Origin: Paenibacillus pabuli NBRC 13638
Lineage (GTDB): Bacteria; Bacillota; Bacilli; Paenibacillales; Paenibacillaceae
Assembly (NCBI RefSeq): GCF_001514495.1
Contig: NZ_BCNM01000037.1
Location: forward strand, 1 to 46,296
Direction of reading: 5' to 3'
Length of the DNA: 46,296 nt
Positions 9,149 to 18,057 of this stretch are shown piece by piece. Position 1 is the stretch's first letter; each line of letters opens with the position of its first letter. The position numbers were made by a program, and so were the translations under genes. A model generated the notes under the pieces. It did no database searches. It was not told the origin of the DNA and saw only the letters and a program-made list of their open reading frames with translations.

Positions 9149-9834
9149 GAACCTGTCACCTCCAGCGAAGATATCATGCCTGTAATCACAGGCTTCCAAT
9201 GACTCCATCTTTGTAAATTACCATTCACATTAAAAATAAGCTGATGATCGCCTTTTTCAATGAAAGCTTGATAATTGAATACCTGCCCATTGGCCACGGA
9301 ACTGTTAAACACACAATACCTGGTTTGCAAGGCACACGGAACAACATTCCCGTCCTCCATCCAATTCATGCCCAGTTCCATGGATCGAAACTGTTGCTGC
9401 ATAATCTCTTTGAATTGCCCCATCGACATGGCTTTTACAGGTTTGACCCATTGCATCATCAAGTTCATTTCAAGTTTCTCGTTACTGTAGACCAGGTGTT
9501 CGGACGTTCCCAAGGTCTGCACGAATTCTTGAGGCAACCTCATGCAAATGCCCGTGCGCATAAGGCTTGTTTTTTCAAAAGATACCTCCGCTCCTTCCAC
9601 TATGAGCGTCCCTTTTAGAATACCTTCCATAATTTCTTGCGGGGATGGAGTTTCCTCCAATTCAGGATGCTCTCTCAAGTTCAGATGAATCGCATTACCT
9701 TGTCTTTTCTCCCGCTCTTCCAGTCTTCGCTGCTTTTCAAGCTTGGCTATCTCCTCATCCAGATAAGACAAAACCTCCGCCTCCCTTCCGTAAATTAATC
9801 TACAATCATTCTTCCTTTGCGGCCATTGGCCCAT
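9145..9834 (-). CDS. DUF1795/PsbP-like (DcrB-fold) protein, possible effector chaperone
   Basis: A soluble protein of up to 229 residues: a short charged coiled-coil start (LDEEIAKLEKQRRLEEREKR) and a C-terminal ~140-residue domain whose strand pattern (GAEVSFEKTSLMRTGICMRL, then FIEKGDHQLIFNVNG and ending in ITGMISSLEV) resembles DUF1795/PsbP-like folds. In proteobacterial type VI systems DUF1795 proteins are the EagR chaperones that bind the hydrophobic N-terminal segments of Rhs effectors. The ATG at 9834 overlaps the previous gene by 40 bases; a TTG at 9769-9771 behind GGGAGGCGGAGG would avoid the overlap and give 208 residues. The stop overlaps the VgrG start. The fold call is from motif pattern only; the chaperone role is inferred. 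Confidence 0.55.
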   Translation of the reverse strand: MGQWPQRKNDCRLIYGREAEVLSYLDEEIAKLEKQRRLEEREKRQGNAIHLNLREHPELEETPSPQEIMEGILKGTLIVEGAEVSFEKTSLMRTGICMRLPQEFVQTLGTSEHLVYSNEKLEMNLMMQWVKPVKAMSMGQFKEIMQQQFRSMELGMNWMEDGNVVPCALQTRYCVFNSSVANGQVFNYQAFIEKGDHQLIFNVNGNLQRWSHWKPVITGMISSLEVTGS

Positions 9835-10571
9835 GGCACTGCCGTCTTCGTATTACGACCTGACTCATCCAATATCATGGACAGTTGCCTATGCAGCTGA
9901 ACATTCGAATAATCCTCGCAATTCATTCCGGTTTTGAGATAGATATACTGCTCAACTACTTGTCGGGATACCCTTTCCGAATTCAAGCAGGTGAACGAAA
10001 AAACATGATCCTGGACATCTCCTGAACGAAATTGCAACATCTCATAGGCAAAAAAACGCAGGATATCCGGTCTCAGCGTAGGTGTTGAAATTGCGGAGTA
10101 AGGAGCATGTAGATCGCACCAAGTATTATATTCGGTATTCATATCCGCAAAATCTTGATAATCAGATCGAAGAACAGCACCCGGCTTTAACTTGAATCTT
10201 CCCAATTCCACCTCATCAAGCCCCATTGACTCTTCGCCCTCCAATACAATTTCGGCATGATGTGCCGTAAAATCGGGCCTTCGGGTCGGTTCAAGAAAAA
10301 TCATTTTCAATACGGCCACCCGGCCAGTAGCCATATATGGAACTGAAAAATCATCTTCAAGCAAGTAAAGGCGCCCGGCATGTTTGAGTATACCTTTACC
10401 CACAACAAGAACCTGATCTTCCACGCTCACCTTTAATCCTGTCAATATCCCATCCGAATAATCTTCGAATCGAACATCCAGAAAAGTCCGGGGAAAATCC
10501 CTGAGATTCTCTAACATTTCGGTACGTAGAATACGCCCCTTCTCAAATCGTGGAACGATGTGTACCAGCAT
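9795..10571 (-). CDS. Unrecognised protein of the injection cluster, candidate baseplate component
   Basis: A protein of 258 residues with no signal peptide, membrane segment or enzyme motif that I recognise. Its early part (YSDGILTGLKVSVEDQVLVV, followed by GKGILKHAGRLYLLEDD) has the pattern of phage tail or baseplate proteins in which a 'DGI..GL.V' strand pair precedes a 'GxGxxxxxGxxy' hairpin. The rest is mixed helical with an FFAYEMLQFRSGDVQDHVFSF stretch. The ATG at 10571 has a GAGGGGGG ribosome site. It lies 40 bases after the Hsp70-like gene and overlaps the start of the DUF1795-like gene. Position between chaperone and spike genes is consistent with a wedge or adaptor, but the similarity is weak and I do not assign a function. 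Confidence 0.6.
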   Translation of the reverse strand: MLVHIVPRFEKGRILRTEMLENLRDFPRTFLDVRFEDYSDGILTGLKVSVEDQVLVVGKGILKHAGRLYLLEDDFSVPYMATGRVAVLKMIFLEPTRRPDFTAHHAEIVLEGEESMGLDEVELGRFKLKPGAVLRSDYQDFADMNTEYNTWCDLHAPYSAISTPTLRPDILRFFAYEMLQFRSGDVQDHVFSFTCLNSERVSRQVVEQYIYLKTGMNCEDYSNVQLHRQLSMILDESGRNTKTAVPWANGRKGRMIVD

Positions 10572-10611
10572 AGCCCATCCCCCCTCTCTCTCTTTGCTTC
10601 AACCAAGCAAA

Positions 10612-13260
10612 TCACTTTGTGCCATCGAAGAAATCAAGTTCGGATGATTCCAGTTCGAAGGGAAAAAACTTTTTGGGACCTAAGTAGAGCTGCTCTTCAT
10701 TTCGTGATACGGGGACGACGACAAACCCCCAATGCTGTTCCCCGGCAAAGACAAAAAACCGGGTTTCGCCATTACGAATCGAGTCGGTATCGTCTTGCAG
10801 GATAAACCTTCCGAACTTCGCTGCGATCTCTTCATAAGACTTGATCTCATATGCTGCTGGTTGATTGTGATATACATAGCGTCCCCGTTGTTTTCCATCG
10901 ATTGAAGTAAGATAAAATTCAATCTCTGAAGCATGAGAAGGGCGGGATATGAATCCGGAGGTTTTCTTTTCATTCAAGCCCTCAATGAGATTCTTCTCTG
11001 ATCCCGAATGGGTTAAGGAACTGATCGTATACGGAATTACTGGAGCTTGATGCGTAATCTGTGGATCAATCATCCCCATCTTTTTGGAATTCAGATAGCG
11101 AATAGCTCCCTTAAGACATGCCATTTTTAATTCTGGTGTTTTCTGGCTTACTTCAGCCTTTTGCTTAAATTCAATGCTTTTCCCAGGGACGAATTCCTTT
11201 AGCGCCTCGCGAAACAGATCAATTCGGCAAGACTGTCCTGTAAGCTTGATAATCGAATAATCTTGCAAGCGTCCATTATGATAGAATTCATCCAGAAATT
11301 TGCGAACAATATTATAGATATCCGCTTTAAGCAATTGATGAATCTCCCTAATATTGAACACAACTCCTGGAAGTTGATGCTCATCCCTGAAACGGCCATT
11401 TTCAACAACAGATATCAGCCATCGATCCATTACCTCGATATTTAGATCCGTTTCTGTAGCGGTGCCACGCTCCGCTTCAAATTTGCTGCGCAATATGCCT
11501 GTTCGATGAAAAAATTCCTTTTTCATGTTTTCTGCAGCACCCCACAGAAGGTGGAAATTATTCAATACCCTCTGATATTCTTCACGTGTCGCGCTCTCAT
11601 AGTTCTTATATGCGGTCGGCAGAATTTGTCCAGCCTCTAAATACCGTTTTTCCAATCTTTCGTAAACCGCATCTACTCCGAATTCATCAACATGCCGATA
11701 CAAATCTCCTCCAGGTATGCTGATTAATGTATCAATATCCGTATCGGAGTATCGTCCCTCCGTTGCATAATAATCTGCAAATACAACTTTCATGAATTGC
11801 ATGATCCGGTAAGTGAGATTATTACCTCCAAAATTCATATCCCCGTTTTCAAAATTTGTATGGATATCGAGTTTGTAGGCTATCCTCCCATCCTCAATCC
11901 GAAAGCGGCACGAAGATAGATCCGTTGTTCCTCCCCCACAATCCATGACAAGCGCCTGATATTCTTCACCGTCTGCAAAAGCTCCTCGATCCATCTGATC
12001 AGCCAGTGTATTATACAGAACAGCCAGACCTTCATCCAAAACCTGATCTTCAACGATTTTGTAATCGGGAAGAACATGTTTGAACATCTCAATGAACTGA
12101 ACCTGAAGTTTGGCCGGAGCGGTAAAATGAAGATTCTTGAATCGGCATTTGAATTGCTGTTCTGCTGTACCTATCACATAACGGAGGAAGCCTCCGAGAA
12201 TTTCACTACGATCAACAACGGCTGTATTCCCTACAGAATCAATGATCTCTTCTTTGGCTTCATAGTTATTGATCCATCGCTTTATCCCCCTGAAGACACT
12301 CGCCCGCGTTCCTCCAAATTCATGATCTCCTAGTGCTTCTTCACCATAAGAATAGACAACATGTTGCGAACTGGAGCACTCCACAATACGAACTGCCGTT
12401 GGTAATACTTCTGCCCATTCCTGTCCCTTTCGCTGCGGAAACGAAACATAGTTGATTGAATTGATTTGGACTGAAGAATGAACGCCTCTCTCCGGCTTCG
12501 AAACATATTCATCATCTAAGTATGCTCCAGCTGTTGTATTGGATGTCCCAAAATCAATCGCAAGTACCGCCTCTGTCGTTTCCGTATCCCTTATGACTAA
12601 TTCGGAGACGGGAACACAGGCAGCCTGAAATTTCAATGGAAGCATGGGCCGATCATTGTAATACGCATGATAGAAATAATCTGAATCCTGTTTTTTAAAA
12701 AACAACAAACGATAGTCCCGATTGGATGTTTCCCTTAGATCTGTATCTTCATCGCGCGATAGATAGAAGCATCCTTGGCGATTCTCATCTTTGAGAATAT
12801 TCATGATGCCGCACAGCTGCCCACTCCCGTTTACCAATAAAACATTGGAATTATTGAGCCACACTTCATCGGATTGGATCAGATAACGATCATTCTGGCC
12901 CGTTCGCACGCCCTGATATAAAGTAATTCTGGCGGGAACACGAATCGTCGCTTCCTTCGGCCGTTGGTCCTTCCAATATTGCTGCAGAATGGTTTCGATT
13001 CTTTCGAAACCGCCATCGTGATGACGTGTAATTAAAAAGTGTTCCTCGTCACTCCTGAATTTTAAAATTAGGCTAATGAGTGAATTCCGATCCAGACGGT
13101 TGGCCAAACCTTCTACAAGACGCTGCTTATGACATATTTCTTTTAACTGGAAAGTTGTCATTTGTTCAAGCTCCACTCTTGCATATCTGGTCGCGAATGG
13201 ACTGCCTTTATCATCTGTGTCCGGTTGATGCAGCCTATACTTATAAGGTCCGTTCATCAT
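10612..13260 (-). CDS. Large Hsp70-like ATPase with N-terminal SAP-like segment
   Basis: An 882-residue protein with a complete actin/Hsp70 ATPase core: phosphate-1 loop LAIDFGTSNTTAGAYL at 233-248, phosphate-2 loop LVMDCGGGTTDLSS at 437-450 and adenosine loop IIKLTGQSCRIDLFREAL at 670-687. In front lies about 220 residues not found in DnaK; residues 31-70 (MTTFQLKEICHKQRL and following) resemble a SAP/Rho-N helix pair. There is no canonical DnaK substrate domain; the last ~150 residues are unrecognised. A DnaJ gene lies in the same operon, so a dedicated chaperone pair is likely. The start is the first ATG of ATGATG behind AAAGGA. It could recycle contracted sheath in place of ClpV or assist assembly; this is inference. 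It may also be a filament-forming actin-like protein. Confidence 0.85.
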   Translation of the reverse strand: MMNGPYKYRLHQPDTDDKGSPFATRYARVELEQMTTFQLKEICHKQRLVEGLANRLDRNSLISLILKFRSDEEHFLITRHHDGGFERIETILQQYWKDQRPKEATIRVPARITLYQGVRTGQNDRYLIQSDEVWLNNSNVLLVNGSGQLCGIMNILKDENRQGCFYLSRDEDTDLRETSNRDYRLLFFKKQDSDYFYHAYYNDRPMLPLKFQAACVPVSELVIRDTETTEAVLAIDFGTSNTTAGAYLDDEYVSKPERGVHSSVQINSINYVSFPQRKGQEWAEVLPTAVRIVECSSSQHVVYSYGEEALGDHEFGGTRASVFRGIKRWINNYEAKEEIIDSVGNTAVVDRSEILGGFLRYVIGTAEQQFKCRFKNLHFTAPAKLQVQFIEMFKHVLPDYKIVEDQVLDEGLAVLYNTLADQMDRGAFADGEEYQALVMDCGGGTTDLSSCRFRIEDGRIAYKLDIHTNFENGDMNFGGNNLTYRIMQFMKVVFADYYATEGRYSDTDIDTLISIPGGDLYRHVDEFGVDAVYERLEKRYLEAGQILPTAYKNYESATREEYQRVLNNFHLLWGAAENMKKEFFHRTGILRSKFEAERGTATETDLNIEVMDRWLISVVENGRFRDEHQLPGVVFNIREIHQLLKADIYNIVRKFLDEFYHNGRLQDYSIIKLTGQSCRIDLFREALKEFVPGKSIEFKQKAEVSQKTPELKMACLKGAIRYLNSKKMGMIDPQITHQAPVIPYTISSLTHSGSEKNLIEGLNEKKTSGFISRPSHASEIEFYLTSIDGKQRGRYVYHNQPAAYEIKSYEEIAAKFGRFILQDDTDSIRNGETRFFVFAGEQHWGFVVVPVSRNEEQLYLGPKKFFPFELESSELDFFDGTK

Positions 13261-13303
13261 TCACGTTTCCTTTCATTCAACGAGGTACCACTTTTTTTCC
13301 CTC

Positions 13304-13993
13304 TTAGTAGAGCGCTATTCCTTCAATCCTCATGGTGGTTTCCTCTTCTAAAATGCCAAAATGATGACTCCAATAGATCTCGATCGTGAAATCGAGTGGT
13401 AAAAATAATCCCATGATCAAATCGACTTTGGAATTGGCATCTTCTGTTTTCTTCTGCCCCATATAAATCAGTAATTCATTTTTTTCTTCGCAATTGGCGT
13501 AAATAATGGATTTTTTGAAAATCTTGCTCATGGTCTGTTTCAGGAAATGAATCAGTTCTCCTGTCTCGTAAACCATCAACAATCCCTCGCAGATCTTGTC
13601 CTGCTCCTCTCTATTCAGATCTTTAAAAGTGGATGCAATTCTGCCTCCATACACGCCATCACATATATCCCTCTTTAGAAAGCGAATATAATACTCACGC
13701 TTGTTCATTCCCTGATGCAAATCAATCGTTCCCAGAAAGTGAAAAAGGATATCAAAAAGATTCTTCCTCAGCTCGTAAACTTCTTCATCATCCGGAAGAA
13801 AGAGATTCTTGAATATGGAGTAAAATCGATAATAAGGATTCACTTCGATGGTCTGATCGATTTCCCGCATGTTCAGATCTTCCAAACTGAGCTCCATATA
13901 TGGCGAGTAGTTCTCCGCGGGTACAAACTTTATGCTGCTTGCATCCATGCCCTTCAACTGTGAATTCAACATGACATCCCATATATAGTTCAC
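13304..13993 (-). CDS. Unrecognised protein, conserved-looking member of the injection cluster
   Basis: A protein of 229 residues with no recognised domain. It starts with GTG at 13991-13993, which overlaps the stop of the preceding gene (GTGA) and follows AAGGTG at seven bases. Visible features are an aromatic helical block (NPYYRFYSIFKNLFLPDDEE), another (FDILFHFLGTIDLHQG), a YYIRFLKRDICDG segment, and a C-terminal LFLPLDFTIEIYWSHHFGI strand-rich end. No signal peptide or membrane span is evident. The base composition is more AT-rich than the spike genes. Translational coupling to the 437-residue neighbour suggests that the two products act together, perhaps as baseplate wedge subunits. Function unknown. 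Confidence 0.65.
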   Translation of the reverse strand: MNYIWDVMLNSQLKGMDASSIKFVPAENYSPYMELSLEDLNMREIDQTIEVNPYYRFYSIFKNLFLPDDEEVYELRKNLFDILFHFLGTIDLHQGMNKREYYIRFLKRDICDGVYGGRIASTFKDLNREEQDKICEGLLMVYETGELIHFLKQTMSKIFKKSIIYANCEEKNELLIYMGQKKTEDANSKVDLIMGLFLPLDFTIEIYWSHHFGILEEETTMRIEGIALY

Positions 13994-15303
13994 AGATATG
14001 CACCTTCACATCTGTAATCGGGAAAATACCTCTGGATTTCGGCAACAATATAACTTAATACATCCACCTCTAAAAATTTCGGTATTCTTTCCCTGCCGCC
14101 TGCCTCCAATCTAAAACCTAGTTTCATGACTGGCTTACCATGATTGGTTCGTATACCGTCACTCACAAATGAATTTAATGAATAGGTCAAGGAAGATGTA
14201 TCACCCAACATTTGACCGTTCTTTACTGGATCCAAAATTTGAATTTCGACCAATTCAATTCCTTCAGCGGCTTCAAGAGAACTAACAATTCGCAGAATCT
14301 CCGCCTTAGAGCGAATGATTTGTCCCTTGTTTTCGGCTAAACGGACAGTGAACTGTTCCTTACGCCGATTTGAAAATGTCGGATACGGGAAGTGAGTCAA
14401 ATTCGTCAAAGAAGGTTCAATGATTTTCACAAGCCCCCATTCACCTGATTCATTGCGGGGAGTAACGATAACTAATCGATCCTCAGATCGTAAAATATAT
14501 CTAACATCCGCTTCGCTGGCATCGACCAAATATCCATGTTCAACGCCTTCTTGCCGTAAAGAAAGTGTATGTTCAAAATTAATTCGGTCTATGGCCGGCA
14601 TCGGGAAACCTGTATTACGTTGACTTATTCGTTCCAAATTCCACAACGGAATAACGCCTGAACGTTTATAGACGTCATACTCCTCCAGTGACAAAACAAT
14701 TTCTTTTACCTCTTCATGTATGGCAGGTTCTCCTTCTCCTCCAACAAGCACACAATCCACAAACTTATAAATATACGGAAGATTAATCGTCCGCCAGTTC
14801 ATCCCGTTCAACATAAACGATTGATAGAGCTTCTCTATTTCGTTTATGTAGGATAGGTTTTGTTTTAACTTAAAAAATAACGGATACTCGCCTGCATTCG
14901 TAATCATGGTGCCCTTAAATATCCGTTCACTTGAAAGTAACTCCCAAATTTGCTGGGTATCCATTTCCAAAAACAAGGAAAATAAAGGAGCTTCCCCTCC
15001 ATTACGTACCAGTTCTGCAACACCACTGATATCTAGAAGGTGATTGTTCAAATCGGAACTCAACATCGGTCGGAGAAATTCATGGATGGGATCATAATCT
15101 TCCCGGTCAATTAATGTGATGTGGAGTTCATACTTTCCCTCCTGATTCTTCACCTCGTCAAATACCCGTTGCTCGATCTGTTTGTTTAGCGTCTCCTGAT
15201 ACTCCACAAGATTAAGAAAAATGCCTGTCATGAGGTCTTTGAGCATGCGGCGTTGTTCCAGATCCTCCATCTTGTTTAGACGATCACGAATAATATCTTT
15301 CAT
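13990..15303 (-). CDS. Unrecognised 437-residue protein, candidate baseplate subunit
   Basis: No enzyme motif, signal peptide or transmembrane span is visible. The N-terminus (IIRDRLNKMEDLEQRRMLKD) is a helical, coiled-coil-like segment; the middle has mixed strands, and the C-terminal half contains repeated beta-type stretches (VRYILRSEDRLVIVTPRN, and GKPVMKLGFRLEAGG). Likely start is the ATG at 15301-15303, seven bases after AAGGAG; its first base is shared with the stop of the PP2C-like gene (TGATG). A GTG one codon upstream is possible. It is coupled in turn to the next gene by a GTGA overlap. Its size, soluble nature and place between regulators and chaperone fit a structural baseplate protein such as a TssF/TssK counterpart, but no sequence signature proves this. 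Confidence 0.65.
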   Translation of the reverse strand: MKDIIRDRLNKMEDLEQRRMLKDLMTGIFLNLVEYQETLNKQIEQRVFDEVKNQEGKYELHITLIDREDYDPIHEFLRPMLSSDLNNHLLDISGVAELVRNGGEAPLFSLFLEMDTQQIWELLSSERIFKGTMITNAGEYPLFFKLKQNLSYINEIEKLYQSFMLNGMNWRTINLPYIYKFVDCVLVGGEGEPAIHEEVKEIVLSLEEYDVYKRSGVIPLWNLERISQRNTGFPMPAIDRINFEHTLSLRQEGVEHGYLVDASEADVRYILRSEDRLVIVTPRNESGEWGLVKIIEPSLTNLTHFPYPTFSNRRKEQFTVRLAENKGQIIRSKAEILRIVSSLEAAEGIELVEIQILDPVKNGQMLGDTSSLTYSLNSFVSDGIRTNHGKPVMKLGFRLEAGGRERIPKFLEVDVLSYIVAEIQRYFPDYRCEGAYL

Positions 15304-17159
15304 CACGAATCTCCTTCTTCCGTTGATTCCTGTTCATTCGCTTCAGCCTCGGTGGTGTCGGTGCTTCCGTTAGCTTTCGAGGTAGAATTATTGCTCGTAT
15401 TACTTGATGTTTTTCCTGAGGAAGAAGCGGAGCCGGAAGGATCCGTAGTCCCACTTCCTGCCGAAGTGGCATTACCAGCGGAAGAAGCGCTTCCTGCCGA
15501 ATTTCCTGCGCTCATTCCTCCCGCATTCCCGGTCGAATCCGAGGTCACACCAGACGTATCTAACGCTCCTAATCCTGCCGCGTCCTGAGTAAGATCTGCC
15601 GCCGGTACAGGTGGATTCAGTTTCTCATCCAGCTTGTTTATTTTCCGCTCCATGGCCAGCACTCGTTCCAGCATATCGATCTCCTGATAAATTTCCTGTG
15701 CCGAAGCGTAGGCATCCATGGCGCCACTATAGTCTCCGGCTTCATTGAAACGGTCACCCTTCTGTTCCATCGTATCGGCCTGAAGCTGCCTGGATTGACG
15801 CTTGATATCCGCCCGTTTGGTTTCGGCCGTCTCCAGTTTGGTGGCAACTTCCTTCAGTGCTTCCTTGTATGCTGTCTCCGTGGCGGCTGTTCTGGCCCTT
15901 TTATACAAAATGATCGCTCCACTGTAGTCTCCGTTCTGGAGTTTCAGATCCCCCTCGGTGATCCAATCTTGTACTTGCTGAAAGGTAGTCATCTGTTCCA
16001 AACGTTCCTGAATGACTTCCCGGTTGAACATGCTGTAGGACTCGGACAATTCCAGTGCTTTGGTATAACTGGCGGTTGCCTTGGGAATATCTCCTTCTTT
16101 CAGATGGGCTTCGCCGTCAACCAATGTCTGAGCAGCAGCCAACTTCGAAGTCAGCAACTTTTTGTGCACAGGGTCCTTAATTTTGATGGAATTGTTGCGA
16201 GCAAGACTGTAGTCCGAGACGGCCTTGGCGTACTCCTGTTCCTTCACGTACTGGTCAGCGTTCTGTTCGTATTGCAGCATATCTACTACCAATTCGGCTT
16301 TTTTGGCAGCACTTTTCACCGCGTAGAATATGCCGGCTCCACCAAAAATCAGGAGCATAATCAACATGATGGCAATCCGTTTAATCCACTTCTTACGGTT
16401 CTTGGGCTCTTCATGAAAAATCTTGTTTACATAAATGGCTGCGGCACTATAATTCTCGATTCGCGAACGTTGCTTGCTAAGCATCACTTCTTCCAACGTA
16501 TCGGCCAGCGCCTGCGGGTCATTGGCACCTTCCACCGCATCGATCATCTCGGCATCCTGCACACCTTCCCATAATCCAGGGGTGCATAGAACAAGCACAT
16601 CGCCATCGGCAAGCTTGATCTTATCGGATACATACGGTTTGATCATGCCTGGTTTGCCCGCGTATTCATTCAGATTGCCGCGTTCATCATGCTGATCCAC
16701 ACGATCCTCTGCAATCTGGCCTTCCGCTGCCAGCTGGGCGGCAACACTATGATCCTTGCTTTTTAGTGCAAGCCTATTTCCTCGGAAATGATACAAGCGA
16801 CTATGTCCGGCAGATGCCCACACCATGCGTGTATAATCCGTCACAACAATAACAAATCCCGCTTTGAGCCTGACCCGGCGGCTTTCATACTGCAACCATT
16901 CATGTGCAATCTTGATATATTCCGTCAGTCTGCGTTTGGACATGGTTGGCTTTTCCAAAAAAGATTCCAGAATGGTCTGTACTGTGAGCTGTGCACTATT
17001 CACTTCCGTATCGGTGTCCAGACCATCTGCAATGACATAACAAGCCCAGTCTTCCAGTTCAACGCAGCCGTAGAAATCCCGATTTTTCAGGAAAGACCCC
17101 GCTTCTGAAACAAAAGCCGTCTTGAACTCACTGTTCTCCTTCCTCATCCGTCTCCCCAT
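15303..17159 (-). CDS. Membrane PP2C-like pseudophosphatase with TPR-like extracellular part
   Basis: A protein of 618 residues. Residues 10-245 follow a PP2C phosphatase fold, but key aspartates are changed: SAGHSRLYHFRGN where active enzymes have GDSR, LVLCTPGLWEGV in place of CSDGLW, and ENYSAAAIYV for DNxT. One metal-site motif (YVIADGLD) and SKDHS are kept. A membrane span lies at about 261-281 (IAIMLIMLLIFGGAGIFYAV), followed by ~240 residues of TPR-like helical repeats (YAKAVSDYSLARN, then GDYSGAIILYKRART, then AGDYSGAMDAYASAQ) and an ~85-residue Ser/Gly/Thr/Ala-rich tail. It probably senses phosphoproteins inside and reaches outside with the repeats. The start at 17159 (ATG) or the ATG at 17147 is undecided. 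It lies 28 bases after an active PP2C gene, suggesting an active/inactive pair. Confidence 0.75.
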   Translation of the reverse strand: MGRRMRKENSEFKTAFVSEAGSFLKNRDFYGCVELEDWACYVIADGLDTDTEVNSAQLTVQTILESFLEKPTMSKRRLTEYIKIAHEWLQYESRRVRLKAGFVIVVTDYTRMVWASAGHSRLYHFRGNRLALKSKDHSVAAQLAAEGQIAEDRVDQHDERGNLNEYAGKPGMIKPYVSDKIKLADGDVLVLCTPGLWEGVQDAEMIDAVEGANDPQALADTLEEVMLSKQRSRIENYSAAAIYVNKIFHEEPKNRKKWIKRIAIMLIMLLIFGGAGIFYAVKSAAKKAELVVDMLQYEQNADQYVKEQEYAKAVSDYSLARNNSIKIKDPVHKKLLTSKLAAAQTLVDGEAHLKEGDIPKATASYTKALELSESYSMFNREVIQERLEQMTTFQQVQDWITEGDLKLQNGDYSGAIILYKRARTAATETAYKEALKEVATKLETAETKRADIKRQSRQLQADTMEQKGDRFNEAGDYSGAMDAYASAQEIYQEIDMLERVLAMERKINKLDEKLNPPVPAADLTQDAAGLGALDTSGVTSDSTGNAGGMSAGNSAGSASSAGNATSAGSGTTDPSGSASSSGKTSSNTSNNSTSKANGSTDTTEAEANEQESTEEGDS

Positions 17160-17187
17160 TTCCCGTACCTGTGCGTTGCCCGATCTG

Positions 17188-18057
17188 TTACCATCCTTGC
17201 TCCAAAATGATAATCGTGGCGTTATCCTGATGCACGAGCTGTTTTTCTTCGATCAAATCAATAATGGCCTGAGCTGCATCAAATGGCGGAATGTCTTTCG
17301 CCAGAATAGTCTCCAGTTCCATTTCAGTAAGGGAGTTGTATACCCCGTCACTGCATAACACAATCTTGTCCGCCGGCTGCAGTGCAAACGGCTCGTCCGC
17401 GATTTCCATTTGTTTAAAATGGTCGTACCCCAAATAGTTGACCAGCCTTTTGCGCTGCGGATTGTCAAGCGCCTCCTGCTCCGAGATCTCTCCAGACATA
17501 TACTGTTCTTCAAGTTGGGTCTCCAGCGTATGTTTATGATTAATAGCAAGCAGCTCCCCTTTGCGGAACACGGCCAAAATGCTGTCCCCTACCGCACCCC
17601 AATACAGCTCCCTGCCCTTGATCATGGCAGACACCAATGTTGTCCCTCCGGGAACGCCCAGCAAATTCCGAAGAATGGCCTGATTTGCCTCATGGGAAGA
17701 AGCATCCCAGAACTCTTCCGGGTCAGGAAAACGTTCCAACTCTTCAAACTCCCGGATAAATGTTTCTACGGCAGTTGTACTGGCGACCTTTCCACCAGAT
17801 AAGCCGCTAATTCCATCGGCAAGTACAGCAAGTACTCCATGCGGCTGCACGGCACAGGCAAAATAATCATCCTGTTCATTGCGAGCACCAATGGTCTGTC
17901 CATTCCCAATCTGAACGCCAACCGGTCTATCGTCACGCTGCCTTACCGGAATCCGGCTTCGCACGAATAACAGCAACCAGATCGACAAACAGCCTCCTGC
18001 AAGTACCCAGTAGGGCATCAGCTCCTTGTCGTTCCACAAAATCATGAAGGTGTTCAC
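17188..18057 (-). CDS. PP2C-family Ser/Thr phosphatase (membrane-anchored, catalytic residues intact)
   Basis: About 289 residues with one N-terminal membrane span (LAGGCLSIWLLLFV) and a complete PP2C domain: RNEQDDYF, VLADGISGLSGG, GGTTLVSAMI, GAVGDSILAVFRKGEL, INHKHTLETQL, ADKIVLCSDGVYNSLTE and QDNATIIIL supply the metal- and phosphate-binding residues. Such phosphatases reverse kinase phosphorylation of FHA-bound partners; in proteobacterial type VI clusters the equivalent is PppA. The likely start is GTG at 18055-18057 in a GTGA overlap with the FHA gene stop, preceded by GGGAG; an ATG at 18069 is the alternative. With the two FHA genes, the pseudophosphatase and the distant kinase it forms a phospho-switch. 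Confidence 0.88.
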   Translation of the reverse strand: MNTFMILWNDKELMPYWVLAGGCLSIWLLLFVRSRIPVRQRDDRPVGVQIGNGQTIGARNEQDDYFACAVQPHGVLAVLADGISGLSGGKVASTTAVETFIREFEELERFPDPEEFWDASSHEANQAILRNLLGVPGGTTLVSAMIKGRELYWGAVGDSILAVFRKGELLAINHKHTLETQLEEQYMSGEISEQEALDNPQRKRLVNYLGYDHFKQMEIADEPFALQPADKIVLCSDGVYNSLTEMELETILAKDIPPFDAAQAIIDLIEEKQLVHQDNATIIILEQGW

